Shown here: piece after piece, positions 18,309 through 25,939 of the stretch
Layout: each line of letters starts with the position of its first letter
Position numbering within the stretch: position 1 is the stretch's first letter
Origin: Mesobacillus jeotgali
GTDB lineage: Bacteria > Bacillota > Bacilli > Bacillales > Cytobacillaceae
Reading direction: 5' to 3'
DNA length: 64,000 bases
NCBI RefSeq assembly: GCF_900166585.1
Contig: NZ_FVZC01000009.1
Coordinates: 1,313,444 to 1,377,443, forward strand
Made by a program: the position numbers and the translations under genes
The notes under the pieces: model-generated
Told to the model about the DNA's origin: nothing
Database searches by the model: none
Seen by the model: the letters and a program-made list of their open reading frames with translations, nothing else

Positions 18309-18337
18309 GAGTGCCCGGCAAATGAAGTCGGGCACTC
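18309..18337 (+). terminator. hairpin after capA-like gene
   Basis: GAGTGCCCG and CGGGCACTC pair over 9 bp around an 11-nt loop. The T tract is poor (CTTATG), so termination may be partial. Confidence 0.65.
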
Positions 18338-18379
18338 CTTATGCTATAATCGTTACATCTGGTATGGAAGGAGAACAAT

Positions 18380-18673
18380 ATGAAAATTACTATCAATGAT
18401 GATGCGGCAGCCTGGTATGAGAATGAAATGGACCTTTCAACCGGAAGTTATTTACGCTTTTTTGTCCGGTATGGAGGGTTTAGTTCCATCCAGAAAGGTT
18501 TTTCACTAGGTGTCTCTAAAGAAACACCAGACCATATCGGCGTGAAAACAGAAAAGAACGGGGTCACATATTATATTGAAGAAAAGGATATCTGGTATTT
18601 TGACAACCATGATTTAATCGTGGAGCTTCACCCAGTCGGGCAGGAGCCCGAATTCAAATTTGACCAGAAATAA
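18380..18673 (+). CDS. yneR: HesB/YneR-like protein
   Basis: 97 aa, the length and sequence type of B. subtilis YneR, a HesB-fold protein of unknown role. It starts MKITINDDAAAWYENEMDL and contains LRFFVRYGGFSS, so the Cys/Sec position of the HesB fold is replaced and no metal-binding Cys remains. This contrasts with the selenocysteine paralogue 1.4 kb upstream. GAAGGAG lies 9 nt before the ATG. It is convergent with yneQ, with a shared terminator. Confidence 0.85.
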   Translation: MKITINDDAAAWYENEMDLSTGSYLRFFVRYGGFSSIQKGFSLGVSKETPDHIGVKTEKNGVTYYIEEKDIWYFDNHDLIVELHPVGQEPEFKFDQK

Positions 18674-18704
18674 GGCAGACGCATAAGCGCCTGCCTTATT
18701 TTTT
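18672..18704. terminator. terminator between yneR and yneQ
   Basis: AAGGCAG(A)CGC and GCGCCTGCCTT pair around ATAA, followed by ATTTTTT on the plus strand. It overlaps the 3' end of the convergent yneQ. Confidence 0.85.
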
Positions 18705-18998
18705 CGTGATCACAAGCGGATTAATAATGCCTTCCTTTTCAAGGATTTCAGCTTGTTTCAATCCGAAAAGATCAAAATGTGGATAATCTATTTTTCTTTT
18801 ATCGATCCATTCAGGTTTTAAATCATATTTCCTTCCCCACTCTGCCAACTTTTCAAGATCCCTGCACCCGGCCTTTGTAACTGTCGTGCAGCCCGGGAAG
18901 CGATCATCAATCCAGTAATGAGTCAGGAAAGCGATCTCCCCTCTCTCGATTTTCGCTTTCCATTCTGCAAGTTCATGACGTTTTATCCCAAAAGCCAA
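18696..18998 (-). CDS. yneQ: YneQ-like hypothetical protein
   Basis: 100 aa, matching YneQ of the B. subtilis yne locus; function unknown. Notable segments are THYWIDDRFPGCTTVTKAGC near 26 and WGRKYDLKPEWIDKRKIDYP. The start is a TTG at 18998 that directly follows the stop codon of yneP with no gap; AAAGGAG inside the end of yneP serves it. Tight coupling suggests co-regulation with the thioesterase. Confidence 0.82.
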   Translation of the reverse strand: MAFGIKRHELAEWKAKIERGEIAFLTHYWIDDRFPGCTTVTKAGCRDLEKLAEWGRKYDLKPEWIDKRKIDYPHFDLFGLKQAEILEKEGIINPLVITKK

Positions 18999-19442
18999 TC
19001 AGACATTCTCCTTTTCTTCTTCAGGCTTTTTCACTGCCTGTAAATACGCTTCATGCCATTCCGGGTAGGTCCTTTTTAAAGATATTGGCCTAAAACTATC
19101 CTTTTTAACACATACGTGCTTTGAACTGCCGGTTAGAGCAAGCTCACCTGTGCCATTAAAAATTTCATATTTATAGACTGAGCGAATACCATCATACTCT
19201 TCCACCCAGGTCTTGATTGTCGCTGTATCCCCATATCTTAATGGTTTTTTATAGGAAGCCTGGATATCAAGGACTGGAGAAATAATTCCGTCCTTTTCCA
19301 TTTCTGCATAATTAAATCCGAGCTCTTTGATCAATTGCGTTCTGCCAAGCTCCATCCAAACCAGATAGTTAGCATGGTATACAACACCCATCTGGTCTGT
19401 TTCTGCATATCTGACTTCTATTTCCCTTGATGATATTTTCAT
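18999..19442 (-). CDS. yneP: acyl-CoA thioesterase, YbgC/YneP type hotdog fold
   Basis: 147-aa hotdog thioesterase. The YbgC-type active site is visible as VRYAETDQMGVVYHANYLVWMEL, split here as VRYAETDQMGVVYHANY near residue 9 (catalytic Asp in TDQMG). It probably hydrolyses acyl-CoA or acyl-ACP; the substrate is unknown. The ATG at 19442 has GGGG 8 nt upstream, whereas the ATG at 19448 is too close to it. It forms a two-gene unit with yneQ and follows the AAA ATPase gene by about 70 nt. Confidence 0.88.
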   Translation of the reverse strand: MKISSREIEVRYAETDQMGVVYHANYLVWMELGRTQLIKELGFNYAEMEKDGIISPVLDIQASYKKPLRYGDTATIKTWVEEYDGIRSVYKYEIFNGTGELALTGSSKHVCVKKDSFRPISLKRTYPEWHEAYLQAVKKPEEEKENV

Positions 19443-19513
19443 CCTCATTCCCCTTCTGCTGCTTATTGGTTATGTTCTATAAAAAATCACTTTTTTAAAA
19501 ATGGATTCCATGG

Positions 19514-21835
19514 TTATGATAATATCTTGGTTAACGCTGCTTCAAAATCCTGTTTCTCCAGGTTTATTACTTCTTGATCAAGGTTCCCTGCAGGCTCGCC
19601 GCTCATCAATCGATAGGCTTGAGACTGGATCGCTTCGTCCACTAAATTTGTCGCAAATCTTCCGTTTCCATTTATTTCTGTTTCCGATAGTCTGGCCGAT
19701 AAAAACTCAATGGCCTGACCGCTTATTTTATATTGGTATTTTCCGGCATAATTCCTGATGATGAGCAGTAATTCGCCTGCACTATAATCAGGGAAGTGGA
19801 AAAACTTCTTAAATCGTGAACGAAGCCCCGGATTGCTTTCCAACAGCGTGTCTATTTCCGAAGGATAGCCTGCAAGGATCACAACAAGATTCTCATTATG
19901 CCTTGTCATCTCGTCTACCAGGGTATCGATCACTTCTTTGCCAAAATCACCAGAGGTTTGCCCCAGGAGCGAATAGGCCTCATCTATAAATAGTACTCCT
20001 CCAAGTGCCTCCCGGATTTTTTTCTTTGTTTTAATCGCCGTCTGCCCAACATATCCAGCGACAAAATCTGCACGGCTGCTGGTGATAAGATGCCCTCTCT
20101 TCAACATCCCGCATTCCTTTAAAAGTTCAGCATAAATTTTTGCAACAGTTGTCTTCCCTGTGCCTGGATTACCTGTGAACACGGAATGAAGCTGTATAGG
20201 TACAGCAGGCAGCCCTTTTTCCTTCCGCAGCTGTTGCATTCTCACAAAAGATATAAGAGAAGTAACTTCAGATTTCACAGTATCCAACCCAACTAGAGCA
20301 TTCAGACGATCAACTGGTTTTTCTGCAGATGATTCTATCGTTGATTCAAAATCTTCTTTTTCCAATAAGGTGTACGTGGAAAAATCAGCATCCTCATTCT
20401 GTCTTGACCCCTTTTTAAATATAGCTTCCAGCACAAGGTTACGCACTGTCCGGGCGTTCCCAAAGGTATCGTCGACTCTTTCCTTTTCAATTCGTTCTCT
20501 CAGTTCAAGCTTTGCAGATTCGGTCATTGCGTAATCATTATCCTGTGCTGCCTGCTCGGCAATCTGCATAAGTTCTTCATCTGTATAATCGGGCAAATGG
20601 ATAAAATTTGATTGAGGGAAACGTGACCGCAATCCTGGATTGGCATCCAAAAACTGACGCATTTCTTCAGGATATCCAGCGAGGATTACCGCGAATTTTC
20701 CTCCGTATTCATTTCCAGTCATCAAAGAAACAAGTGTATCAATTGCAGTTTGGCCATAGTCATTTCCAGTCTGTCCTTCACGCTTAAGACTATATGCCTC
20801 ATCGATGAACAACACGCCTCCGAGTGCCTGTTCGGCAATTTTCCTGACATTCTCCTCTGTTTGACCTACATAAGCACCGACTAACTGTGAGCGGTCAGCC
20901 TCGATTATATCTTCCCTCGGCAAGACTCCGAGCTGGTGATAGATTTTTGCAAGCAATCGCGCCAAGGAAGTTTTCCCTGTTCCCGGATTCCCTGTCAGTA
21001 CCATATTCAGGCTTTGGTCATCCTTCGATTGCAGACCAAGCTCTTTTCGTTTTTGCTGGTATTTCAGGAAGCGATAAAAATCATTCACTCTTCCTTTAAC
21101 GGATTCGAGCCCAACCATCTGGTTAAGTTCGGCCAGGGGATCGATTTGAGACTGACCCTGACTATCCATCTCCTCTGCAAATTCTTCTTCCCATCTAAAC
21201 TTGATATCTTCCAGTGTTTGCATTCTTTTCTTCATTTCTTCAAAATGGACAGCTGTATGAAAAACACCGGTTACTGACTCTTCATACAGCTCAGTTGCTT
21301 TCAGCAGCGCTGCCGTTTCATCAATTGCCCTCTCAACTAATCCTGCCAGCCTGACAAATTTAATGCCTGCATCTGAATTCTCATCATGCTGTGGATTCTT
21401 TAGATCCTCCAGAACTTCTTCGGCAAGTCCCAGGAAATGCCGGGAAATATCGATATATTGTTCAGCCGTTTTCTTTTTAAGAGCCCGATTGTCTGTTTCC
21501 CTGATTCGCGGGAATGCCAAGGTATCAAACAGATTCCTTTTATTTTTCCATTGATTCGACCCCAGCAAAAATTTTGCCTTTTTGTTTTCAGCATCTTGCC
21601 CAACAGCTGATTTAAGCCACTCAAGGACAATCGAGTCAAATCCGTTCCGGCTTGATCTTGATTGTGCTGCCAAAGTTAATGCCAGAGACAGTCTTTTGGG
21701 ATCATCATTATTCGTCAGTACCTTAATAGCCGTGATCAACCCCGCTTCATCTCGTACAAATCCCTTCTCATCAATTTCTTCTTGCCATAACAATAACTGT
21801 TCCTCTAATGGAATTTGCTTTTTATGTTGGTCCAC
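19514..21835 (-). CDS. tandem AAA ATPase, SpoVK/CbxX-CfxQ type
   Basis: About 773 aa with two AAA modules of the CbxX/CfxQ-SpoVK family. The first has Walker A GNPGTGKTSLARLLAK near 280 and VLFIDEAYSLKREGQ; the second has GNPGTGKTTVAKIYAE near 552 and VLFIDEAYSLLGQTSGDFG. Both have Arg-finger segments (NPGLRSRFPQ, NPGLRSRFKK). The N-terminal 240 residues are helical and TPR-like. B. subtilis SpoVK has a single module of about 320 aa, so this is a doubled form. A role in spore formation is suggested only by the flanking tlp and sspN. The GTG at 21835 is the preferred start, with a weak site; an upstream ATG lacks one. Confidence 0.82.
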   Translation of the reverse strand: MDQHKKQIPLEEQLLLWQEEIDEKGFVRDEAGLITAIKVLTNNDDPKRLSLALTLAAQSRSSRNGFDSIVLEWLKSAVGQDAENKKAKFLLGSNQWKNKRNLFDTLAFPRIRETDNRALKKKTAEQYIDISRHFLGLAEEVLEDLKNPQHDENSDAGIKFVRLAGLVERAIDETAALLKATELYEESVTGVFHTAVHFEEMKKRMQTLEDIKFRWEEEFAEEMDSQGQSQIDPLAELNQMVGLESVKGRVNDFYRFLKYQQKRKELGLQSKDDQSLNMVLTGNPGTGKTSLARLLAKIYHQLGVLPREDIIEADRSQLVGAYVGQTEENVRKIAEQALGGVLFIDEAYSLKREGQTGNDYGQTAIDTLVSLMTGNEYGGKFAVILAGYPEEMRQFLDANPGLRSRFPQSNFIHLPDYTDEELMQIAEQAAQDNDYAMTESAKLELRERIEKERVDDTFGNARTVRNLVLEAIFKKGSRQNEDADFSTYTLLEKEDFESTIESSAEKPVDRLNALVGLDTVKSEVTSLISFVRMQQLRKEKGLPAVPIQLHSVFTGNPGTGKTTVAKIYAELLKECGMLKRGHLITSSRADFVAGYVGQTAIKTKKKIREALGGVLFIDEAYSLLGQTSGDFGKEVIDTLVDEMTRHNENLVVILAGYPSEIDTLLESNPGLRSRFKKFFHFPDYSAGELLLIIRNYAGKYQYKISGQAIEFLSARLSETEINGNGRFATNLVDEAIQSQAYRLMSGEPAGNLDQEVINLEKQDFEAALTKILS

Positions 21836-21915
21836 ACGTATCACTTCTTTATTTATATTTGAACAAGTCTTTTTTGTATACATTCCGTATATTATCACAT
21901 TTTCATCCAAACGAA

Positions 21916-21946
21916 AAAAGACCCGCCTTTTCAGGACGGGTCTTTT
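21916..21946 (-). terminator. terminator after tlp
   Basis: AAAAGACCCG and CGGGTCTTTT pair over 10 bp around an 11-nt loop, with a T run on the minus strand, just past the tlp stop. Confidence 0.88.
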
Positions 21947-21949
21947 CGA

Positions 21950-22177
21950 TTATTGCTGTCTGTGGGCTTCATCTTTGATTTCAGCCCTAAATGCATCAAT
22001 ACTTTCTCGGCGGCGCTCATTTTTATCTTTAATTCTTTGCTGGTCTTCTGGACTTGAATTGTCCATTGCCGCTTCAGCATCTTCCATATTTGCAATGGTA
22101 TGATGAATCATGGACTGAAGCTTTTCAACATTGTCGCTGCGGTCGTCAGGCTTTGGTGTATTGTTTGCCATTGTCAT
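21950..22177 (-). CDS. tlp: small acid-soluble spore protein Tlp
   Basis: 75 aa, hydrophilic, thioredoxin-like in name only. The family pattern is clear: DDRSDNVEKLQSMIHHTIAN, then AEAAMDNSSPEDQQRIKDKN and RRRESIDAFRAEIKDEA. It is made in the forespore in B. subtilis (family knowledge). GGAGG lies 5 nt before the ATG at 22177. It is preceded by sspN as in B. subtilis, but a terminator separates them. Confidence 0.93.
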   Translation of the reverse strand: MTMANNTPKPDDRSDNVEKLQSMIHHTIANMEDAEAAMDNSSPEDQQRIKDKNERRRESIDAFRAEIKDEAHRQQ

Positions 22178-22267
22178 TTGTACCTCCTTTTAAAAAGTAC
22201 AACAATAGTATGCGATTATTGAAATGGAATATGAGCGGAAATCAGTGGATACTTTTTATTAAAAATA

Positions 22268-22296
22268 AATGCCCGCCACTCAAGCTGGCAGGCATT
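22268..22296 (-). terminator. terminator after sspN
   Basis: AATGCC(T)GCCA and TGGCGGGCATT pair around a 7-nt loop on the minus strand, followed by TATTTTT. Confidence 0.82.
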
Positions 22297-22307
22297 CTGT
22301 CCTTTAT

Positions 22308-22451
22308 CTATTCACCTTTTGTCTGGATTACCTGCGCATGTTCACCGGATTTATCATTCATCTTCTTGCCCTTATTGCCGCTGAAACCACGGGGTTGGGT
22401 TCCAAGGTGACTGGGAACATAGTGCTTGCTGTCCTTTTTAGGATTACTCAT
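22308..22451 (-). CDS. sspN: small acid-soluble spore protein N
   Basis: 47-aa spore protein: MSNPKKDSKHYVPSHLGTQP, then RGFSGNKGKKMNDKSGEHAQ and VIQTKGE, the conserved SspN pattern. The frame extends further upstream to 22499, but GAGGAGGG lies 6 nt before the ATG at 22451, and the extra 16 residues have no family match. It should be expressed in the forespore under sigma-G, as known for the family; the promoter was not resolved by eye. Confidence 0.92.
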   Translation of the reverse strand: MSNPKKDSKHYVPSHLGTQPRGFSGNKGKKMNDKSGEHAQVIQTKGE

Positions 22452-22518
22452 GAACATCCCTCCTCTAGATAAAGTTTTACCTAAAGAAGACATATTCATT
22501 AATGGTAAAGTATGATAG

Positions 22519-22650
22519 TTACTCAGCTTTTTCTAAGTGTTTTTGTTCTAATTTAGCCTCAATTTTTTCTAGTGCATCCCGGTCATTCAGAAGTTGACGT
22601 TTATTTTCCATAACAAGTTCTTGAAAAGAACGTTTTCTTGGCTTTCTCAT
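22519..22650 (-). CDS. FbpB-like small basic protein
   Basis: 43 aa: MRKPRKRSFQELVMENKRQL, then LNDRDALEKIEAKLEQKHLE and KAE. The basic N-terminus followed by F-x-E-L-V-x-x-N-K-x-x-L-L matches the FbpB family, small Fur-controlled basic proteins that help an iron-sparing sRNA in B. subtilis (family knowledge). AAGGATGGTG precedes the ATG by about 7 nt. The upstream stretch TTAGAATGATGATAA resembles a degenerate Fur box, but the match is weak. Many Bacillaceae carry paralogues without an iron link. Confidence 0.72.
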   Translation of the reverse strand: MRKPRKRSFQELVMENKRQLLNDRDALEKIEAKLEQKHLEKAE

Positions 22651-22815
22651 TGTGTTCACCATCCTTTATCATCATTCTAACAGTTATTATGTCCGGAAAC
22701 GGTTTCAATTATTACAACTTTTTGAAAATTTAATCGTATTTTATTCATACCCGTATATTTAGTGATTTCTTCATGCAATTTTTACCAAAGAAAAACAGCA
22801 GGTCCAGAACTGGTG

Positions 22816-23337
22816 TCATTTTAATAATTCCTTCATTTGCTCATAAGTCATCGAACCAATATGCTTTTTTAATATCTGACCCTTCTCGTCAATTATAAAA
22901 GTAGTGGGAATGGATACGACTTGGTATGTTTGCTGTGTAGACGCTAGTTCATCAAGTAAGATTGGAAAAGTAAGGTTATTCTCCTTAACAAAGGTCTTAA
23001 CATCATTAGCAGGGTCAAGATTGATAGCAAGAATTTCTACTTCTTGTGAGTAATTTTTGTAAAGCTCCTCCATCGCAGGCATTTCCTTTTTGCAAGGAGG
23101 ACACCAGGTCGCCCAGAAATTGATCATAACCTTCTTTCCTCTGTAATTTTTAAGGTCAACCTCTTCTCCTCGAAGATTTTTTAATGTAAAAGAAGGAGCC
23201 ATCATACCAGCGTCAATACCTGTTGAAATGTTTGAAGCCTCGATAGCTTCAGGATCATCAATTTTATAAAAATGCTGAAAAATAGCAAAAAGCAATAATC
23301 CAGCAAGTATCCCCGCTGCAATCGCTTTTTTAACCAT
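22816..23337 (-). CDS. yneN: TlpA/ResA-like membrane-anchored thiol-disulfide protein, YneN-like
   Basis: 173 aa. Residues 4-22 are an N-terminal anchor (AIAAGILAGLLLFAIFQ), followed by a thioredoxin fold outside the membrane. The active site is INFWATWCPPCKKEM (Cys about 79 and 82), and the cis-Pro is in VSIPTTFIIDEKG. It is likely to reduce or exchange disulfides on cytochrome c or spore-envelope proteins, as ResA and StoA do; the partner is not indicated. AAAGGAGG precedes the ATG. The homologue lies next to citB in B. subtilis; here it is about 5 kb from citB. Confidence 0.88.
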   Translation of the reverse strand: MVKKAIAAGILAGLLLFAIFQHFYKIDDPEAIEASNISTGIDAGMMAPSFTLKNLRGEEVDLKNYRGKKVMINFWATWCPPCKKEMPAMEELYKNYSQEVEILAINLDPANDVKTFVKENNLTFPILLDELASTQQTYQVVSIPTTFIIDEKGQILKKHIGSMTYEQMKELLK

Positions 23338-23454
23338 AGAAAAGCCTCCTTTTAAAATTTTACAAGTTGTCCTAAGTATACTAAGATAATCAAAGTGGAT
23401 AAGTCAGAATATTTGAGGATTATGTGAATTTTCTTGGATGGGCTTTATAGTGTG

Positions 23455-23650
23455 TTCTTAGTTCTTCGGACAGAACCTTCTTATGGCTGCTCCCTTTTGC
23501 CTGAACTTGTACCTTCTTCAGACAAAACTCTCCAATGGCAGCTCCCGTTTTTGTCTGAACTCGTACCTTCTTCGGACAAAACTCTCTTATGCCAGCTCCC
23601 TTTTGTCTGAACGCATACTCTTTTCGTACAAAAGTATCATATTGTAGCTC
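23455..23650. repeat. tandem repeat cluster with TTGTCTGAA / TTCGGACAA arms
   Basis: About four degenerate units of 55-60 bp. Each has a GTCTGAAC-type arm, a spacer such as TCGTACC, then CTTCGGACAAAAC, then a linker ending GGCAGCTCCC. The two arms are complementary apart from a G:U pair, so each unit can form a hairpin. A related cluster is at 44935-45195. The rest of the gap between 23338 and 23758 shows nothing else except the mtnA terminator. Confidence 0.75.
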
Positions 23651-23720
23651 AATTTTTTCCTAGCCCAGACTCTCTGCTCAACAACGACTCTGATAAGGAA
23701 TGATCTTACCCAAAATTAAA

Positions 23721-23750
23721 AAAATGCCGGAGAATCAATCTCCGGCATTC
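23721..23750 (-). terminator. terminator after mtnA
   Basis: AATGCCGGAGA and TCTCCGGCATT pair around a 5-nt loop on the minus strand, followed by TTTTTT. Confidence 0.92.
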
Positions 23751-23758
23751 TGTCTCGT

Positions 23759-24808
23759 TTATTTTTCAAAAAGTCGTGGTAGTTCTTCACTGTAATTTCC
23801 GTGCATGATTCCTTTTTCCGTGATGATGGCGGTAATTAAATGATGTGGTGTTACATCAAAGGCAGGATTGAAAACCTTTATTCCTTCTGGAGCAGTTGAT
23901 TTACCAAAGCCTGCAGTTATTTCTTCTGCTGCACGCTCTTCAATGGGAATATCTTCACCAGTTTTTGTTTCAAGGTCAATGGTCGATAAAGGTGCTGCTA
24001 CATAAAATGGAATGTTGTGAGCTTTTGCCAGCAATGCAACCCCGTAGGTGCCTATTTTATTTGCGACATCGCCATTGGCAGCAACGCGGTCACAGCCGAC
24101 TATTACCGCCTGTACCTTTCCCTGTTGCATGACCATTGCTGCCATGCTGTCTGTAATAAGGGTTACATCAATGCCTGCTTGCTTCAATTCCCATGCAGTC
24201 AGTCGTGCCCCCTGCAGCAATGGACGAGTCTCATCAGCGTATACCTTAATATCCATGCCTCTTTCCTTAGCCAAGTATATTGGAGCAAGCGCAGTCCCAT
24301 ATTTCGCTGTAGCGATTCCTCCAGCGTTACAATGAGTCAGTATGGTCATTCCATCTTTAAATAAACTTAACGCATTTTCGCCAATGGAGCTGCAGACATT
24401 CTCGTCTTCCTGACGAATTAAATGCGCTTCATCGACAAGTAACTTTTTAATTTCGTTTACAGGCTTTCCTCTTTCCGCATTCGCGCGCGCATCCATTCTG
24501 TTAAGCGCCCAGAATAGGTTGACTGCAGTTGGTCTTGAAGTGGCAAGATAATCAGCCTTATCCCTAAAATAGTCATAAAATGTGTCAAAGTCCGACTCTG
24601 GAGCATTTTTTATACCCAATGCAAGCCCGTACGCAGCTGCAATCCCAATGGCTGGAGCTCCTCTAACTTTAAGTTGCTTTATCGCGTCCCAAACATCTTC
24701 AATATTTGTGATTTCGAGGAATTCTGTCACCTTAGGAAGTTTTGTTTGGTCAAGAATATGAAGCCTTTCACCATCAAATCTTACTGACTGTAAAAATGTC
24801 TCTTCCAT
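23759..24808 (-). CDS. mtnA: methylthioribose-1-phosphate isomerase
   Basis: Converts 5-methylthioribose-1-phosphate to the ribulose form in the methionine salvage pathway. It is 349 aa. Family motifs are [17 protein letters not shown] near 48, [15 protein letters not shown] near 91, the catalytic Cys in [17 protein letters not shown] near 159 and the catalytic Asp in [19 protein letters not shown] near 239. The frame opens 16 codons earlier, but AAGGAGGAG is placed for the ATG at 24808. In B. subtilis mtnA is with mtnK; here mtnK and the rest of the pathway are not adjacent, and no SAM riboswitch was recognised. Confidence 0.95.
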   Translation of the reverse strand: MEETFLQSVRFDGERLHILDQTKLPKVTEFLEITNIEDVWDAIKQLKVRGAPAIGIAAAYGLALGIKNAPESDFDTFYDYFRDKADYLATSRPTAVNLFWALNRMDARANAERGKPVNEIKKLLVDEAHLIRQEDENVCSSIGENALSLFKDGMTILTHCNAGGIATAKYGTALAPIYLAKERGMDIKVYADETRPLLQGARLTAWELKQAGIDVTLITDSMAAMVMQQGKVQAVIVGCDRVAANGDVANKIGTYGVALLAKAHNIPFYVAAPLSTIDLETKTGEDIPIEERAAEEITAGFGKSTAPEGIKVFNPAFDVTPHHLITAIITEKGIMHGNYSEELPRLFEK

Positions 24809-24915
24809 GCTGCTCCTCCTTCTGCCTTTCACGACAATTCTGAAACTAAATATCATTTTACCAATTTAAAGTTTTAGAGCAAGTAAAATTTATTGAAAAA
24901 GGCTAAAAGGAATAG

Positions 24916-25806
24916 TTATTTAACCGTATTCTCAGTAATGCCCAGCTGCCTTTTCACCAGTTCGATAAAGTTCCTTGCAGGCCTTGATAAATGGTGTTGA
25001 TTTAACCAGATTAAGCCAACAGAAGATGTGAGTTGCGAATCAGTAATTTGCCTGGCAAAGAGATCTATCTGTCCATATGATTGGAATACCGATTCAGGAA
25101 CTATAGTGGTACCAATTCCCGAGGAAACTAGCTGCATCAGTACATTCATATCTGAGCATTCGCAAACAACCTGCAATGGCAGCTGTGCCTTTGTAAAGGC
25201 CTCGTTTATGATATTAAAGCTTCCAAGTCCCTCTGTTGAAGGTAATATGAGTGGGTATTCGCTGATCTCCTCTATCGAAATACTTTCCTGGTTATTACTT
25301 CTGCAAACAAAGAAAAATGGCTCATTATACAAATGAAGATAATTTAAATCCTTATTGGACAGAGGCAGCCTGACCAATCCCAACTCAATAGATCTGTTTT
25401 TAACAAGTTCTGCAAGGTAAGAGGAATCATTTTGAACGATTCGTAAATAAACCAGAGGAAATGAAGAGTGAAACTCGTTGAGCCATTTTGGAAACTGTGG
25501 AACGGAAAGTGTATTGATGCCAACGGATAAATTCCCTTTCCTTCCTTCGTCCGTTTCTTGAAGCTCATTTTTCACTTCTTCAAAAGAATGGACAATATTC
25601 AGGGCATGCCTGTAAAGCAGCTCCCCCTTATCAGTCAACTCCAGTTTTTTTCCATGCCGTTCTACGAGCATGACACCCAATTCTTCCTCCATTTGTTTTA
25701 ATTGAAGGCTTAATGGCGGCTGTGACATATGTAGTTTATTCGCAGCAGCCGTAATATTTTTTTCCTCTGCAATCGCAATGAAATAACGCATTTGTCTAAT
25801 ATCCAT
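24916..25806 (-). CDS. LysR family transcriptional regulator
   Basis: 296 aa. The N-terminal winged helix-turn-helix is clear (MDIRQMRYFIAIAEEKNITA, then AANKLHMSQPPLSLQLKQME), and the effector domain runs from about 90 (GNLSVGINTLSVPQFP) to the end. This sequence type resembles CidR/BenM-like members. It is divergent from the purine permease gene with a 133-bp space, so that gene is the likely target. AGAGGGG precedes the ATG. Confidence 0.9.
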   Translation of the reverse strand: MDIRQMRYFIAIAEEKNITAAANKLHMSQPPLSLQLKQMEEELGVMLVERHGKKLELTDKGELLYRHALNIVHSFEEVKNELQETDEGRKGNLSVGINTLSVPQFPKWLNEFHSSFPLVYLRIVQNDSSYLAELVKNRSIELGLVRLPLSNKDLNYLHLYNEPFFFVCRSNNQESISIEEISEYPLILPSTEGLGSFNIINEAFTKAQLPLQVVCECSDMNVLMQLVSSGIGTTIVPESVFQSYGQIDLFARQITDSQLTSSVGLIWLNQHHLSRPARNFIELVKRQLGITENTVK

Positions 25807-25939
25807 AGAACCCCTCTATTTAAAAAAGATATGATTATTATACAAATTATATATTTTCAATATACCAATTGTCTATGTTACGATATTTTCATTCGTTTCT
25901 AAACAGAAAATTTATCTATAAAAAGAGAGAGGAGAAACA

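Noticed and set aside
25807-25939. Guanine riboswitch before the purine permease
   Set aside because: The 133-bp space is short, AT-rich and lacks the conserved three-way junction core.
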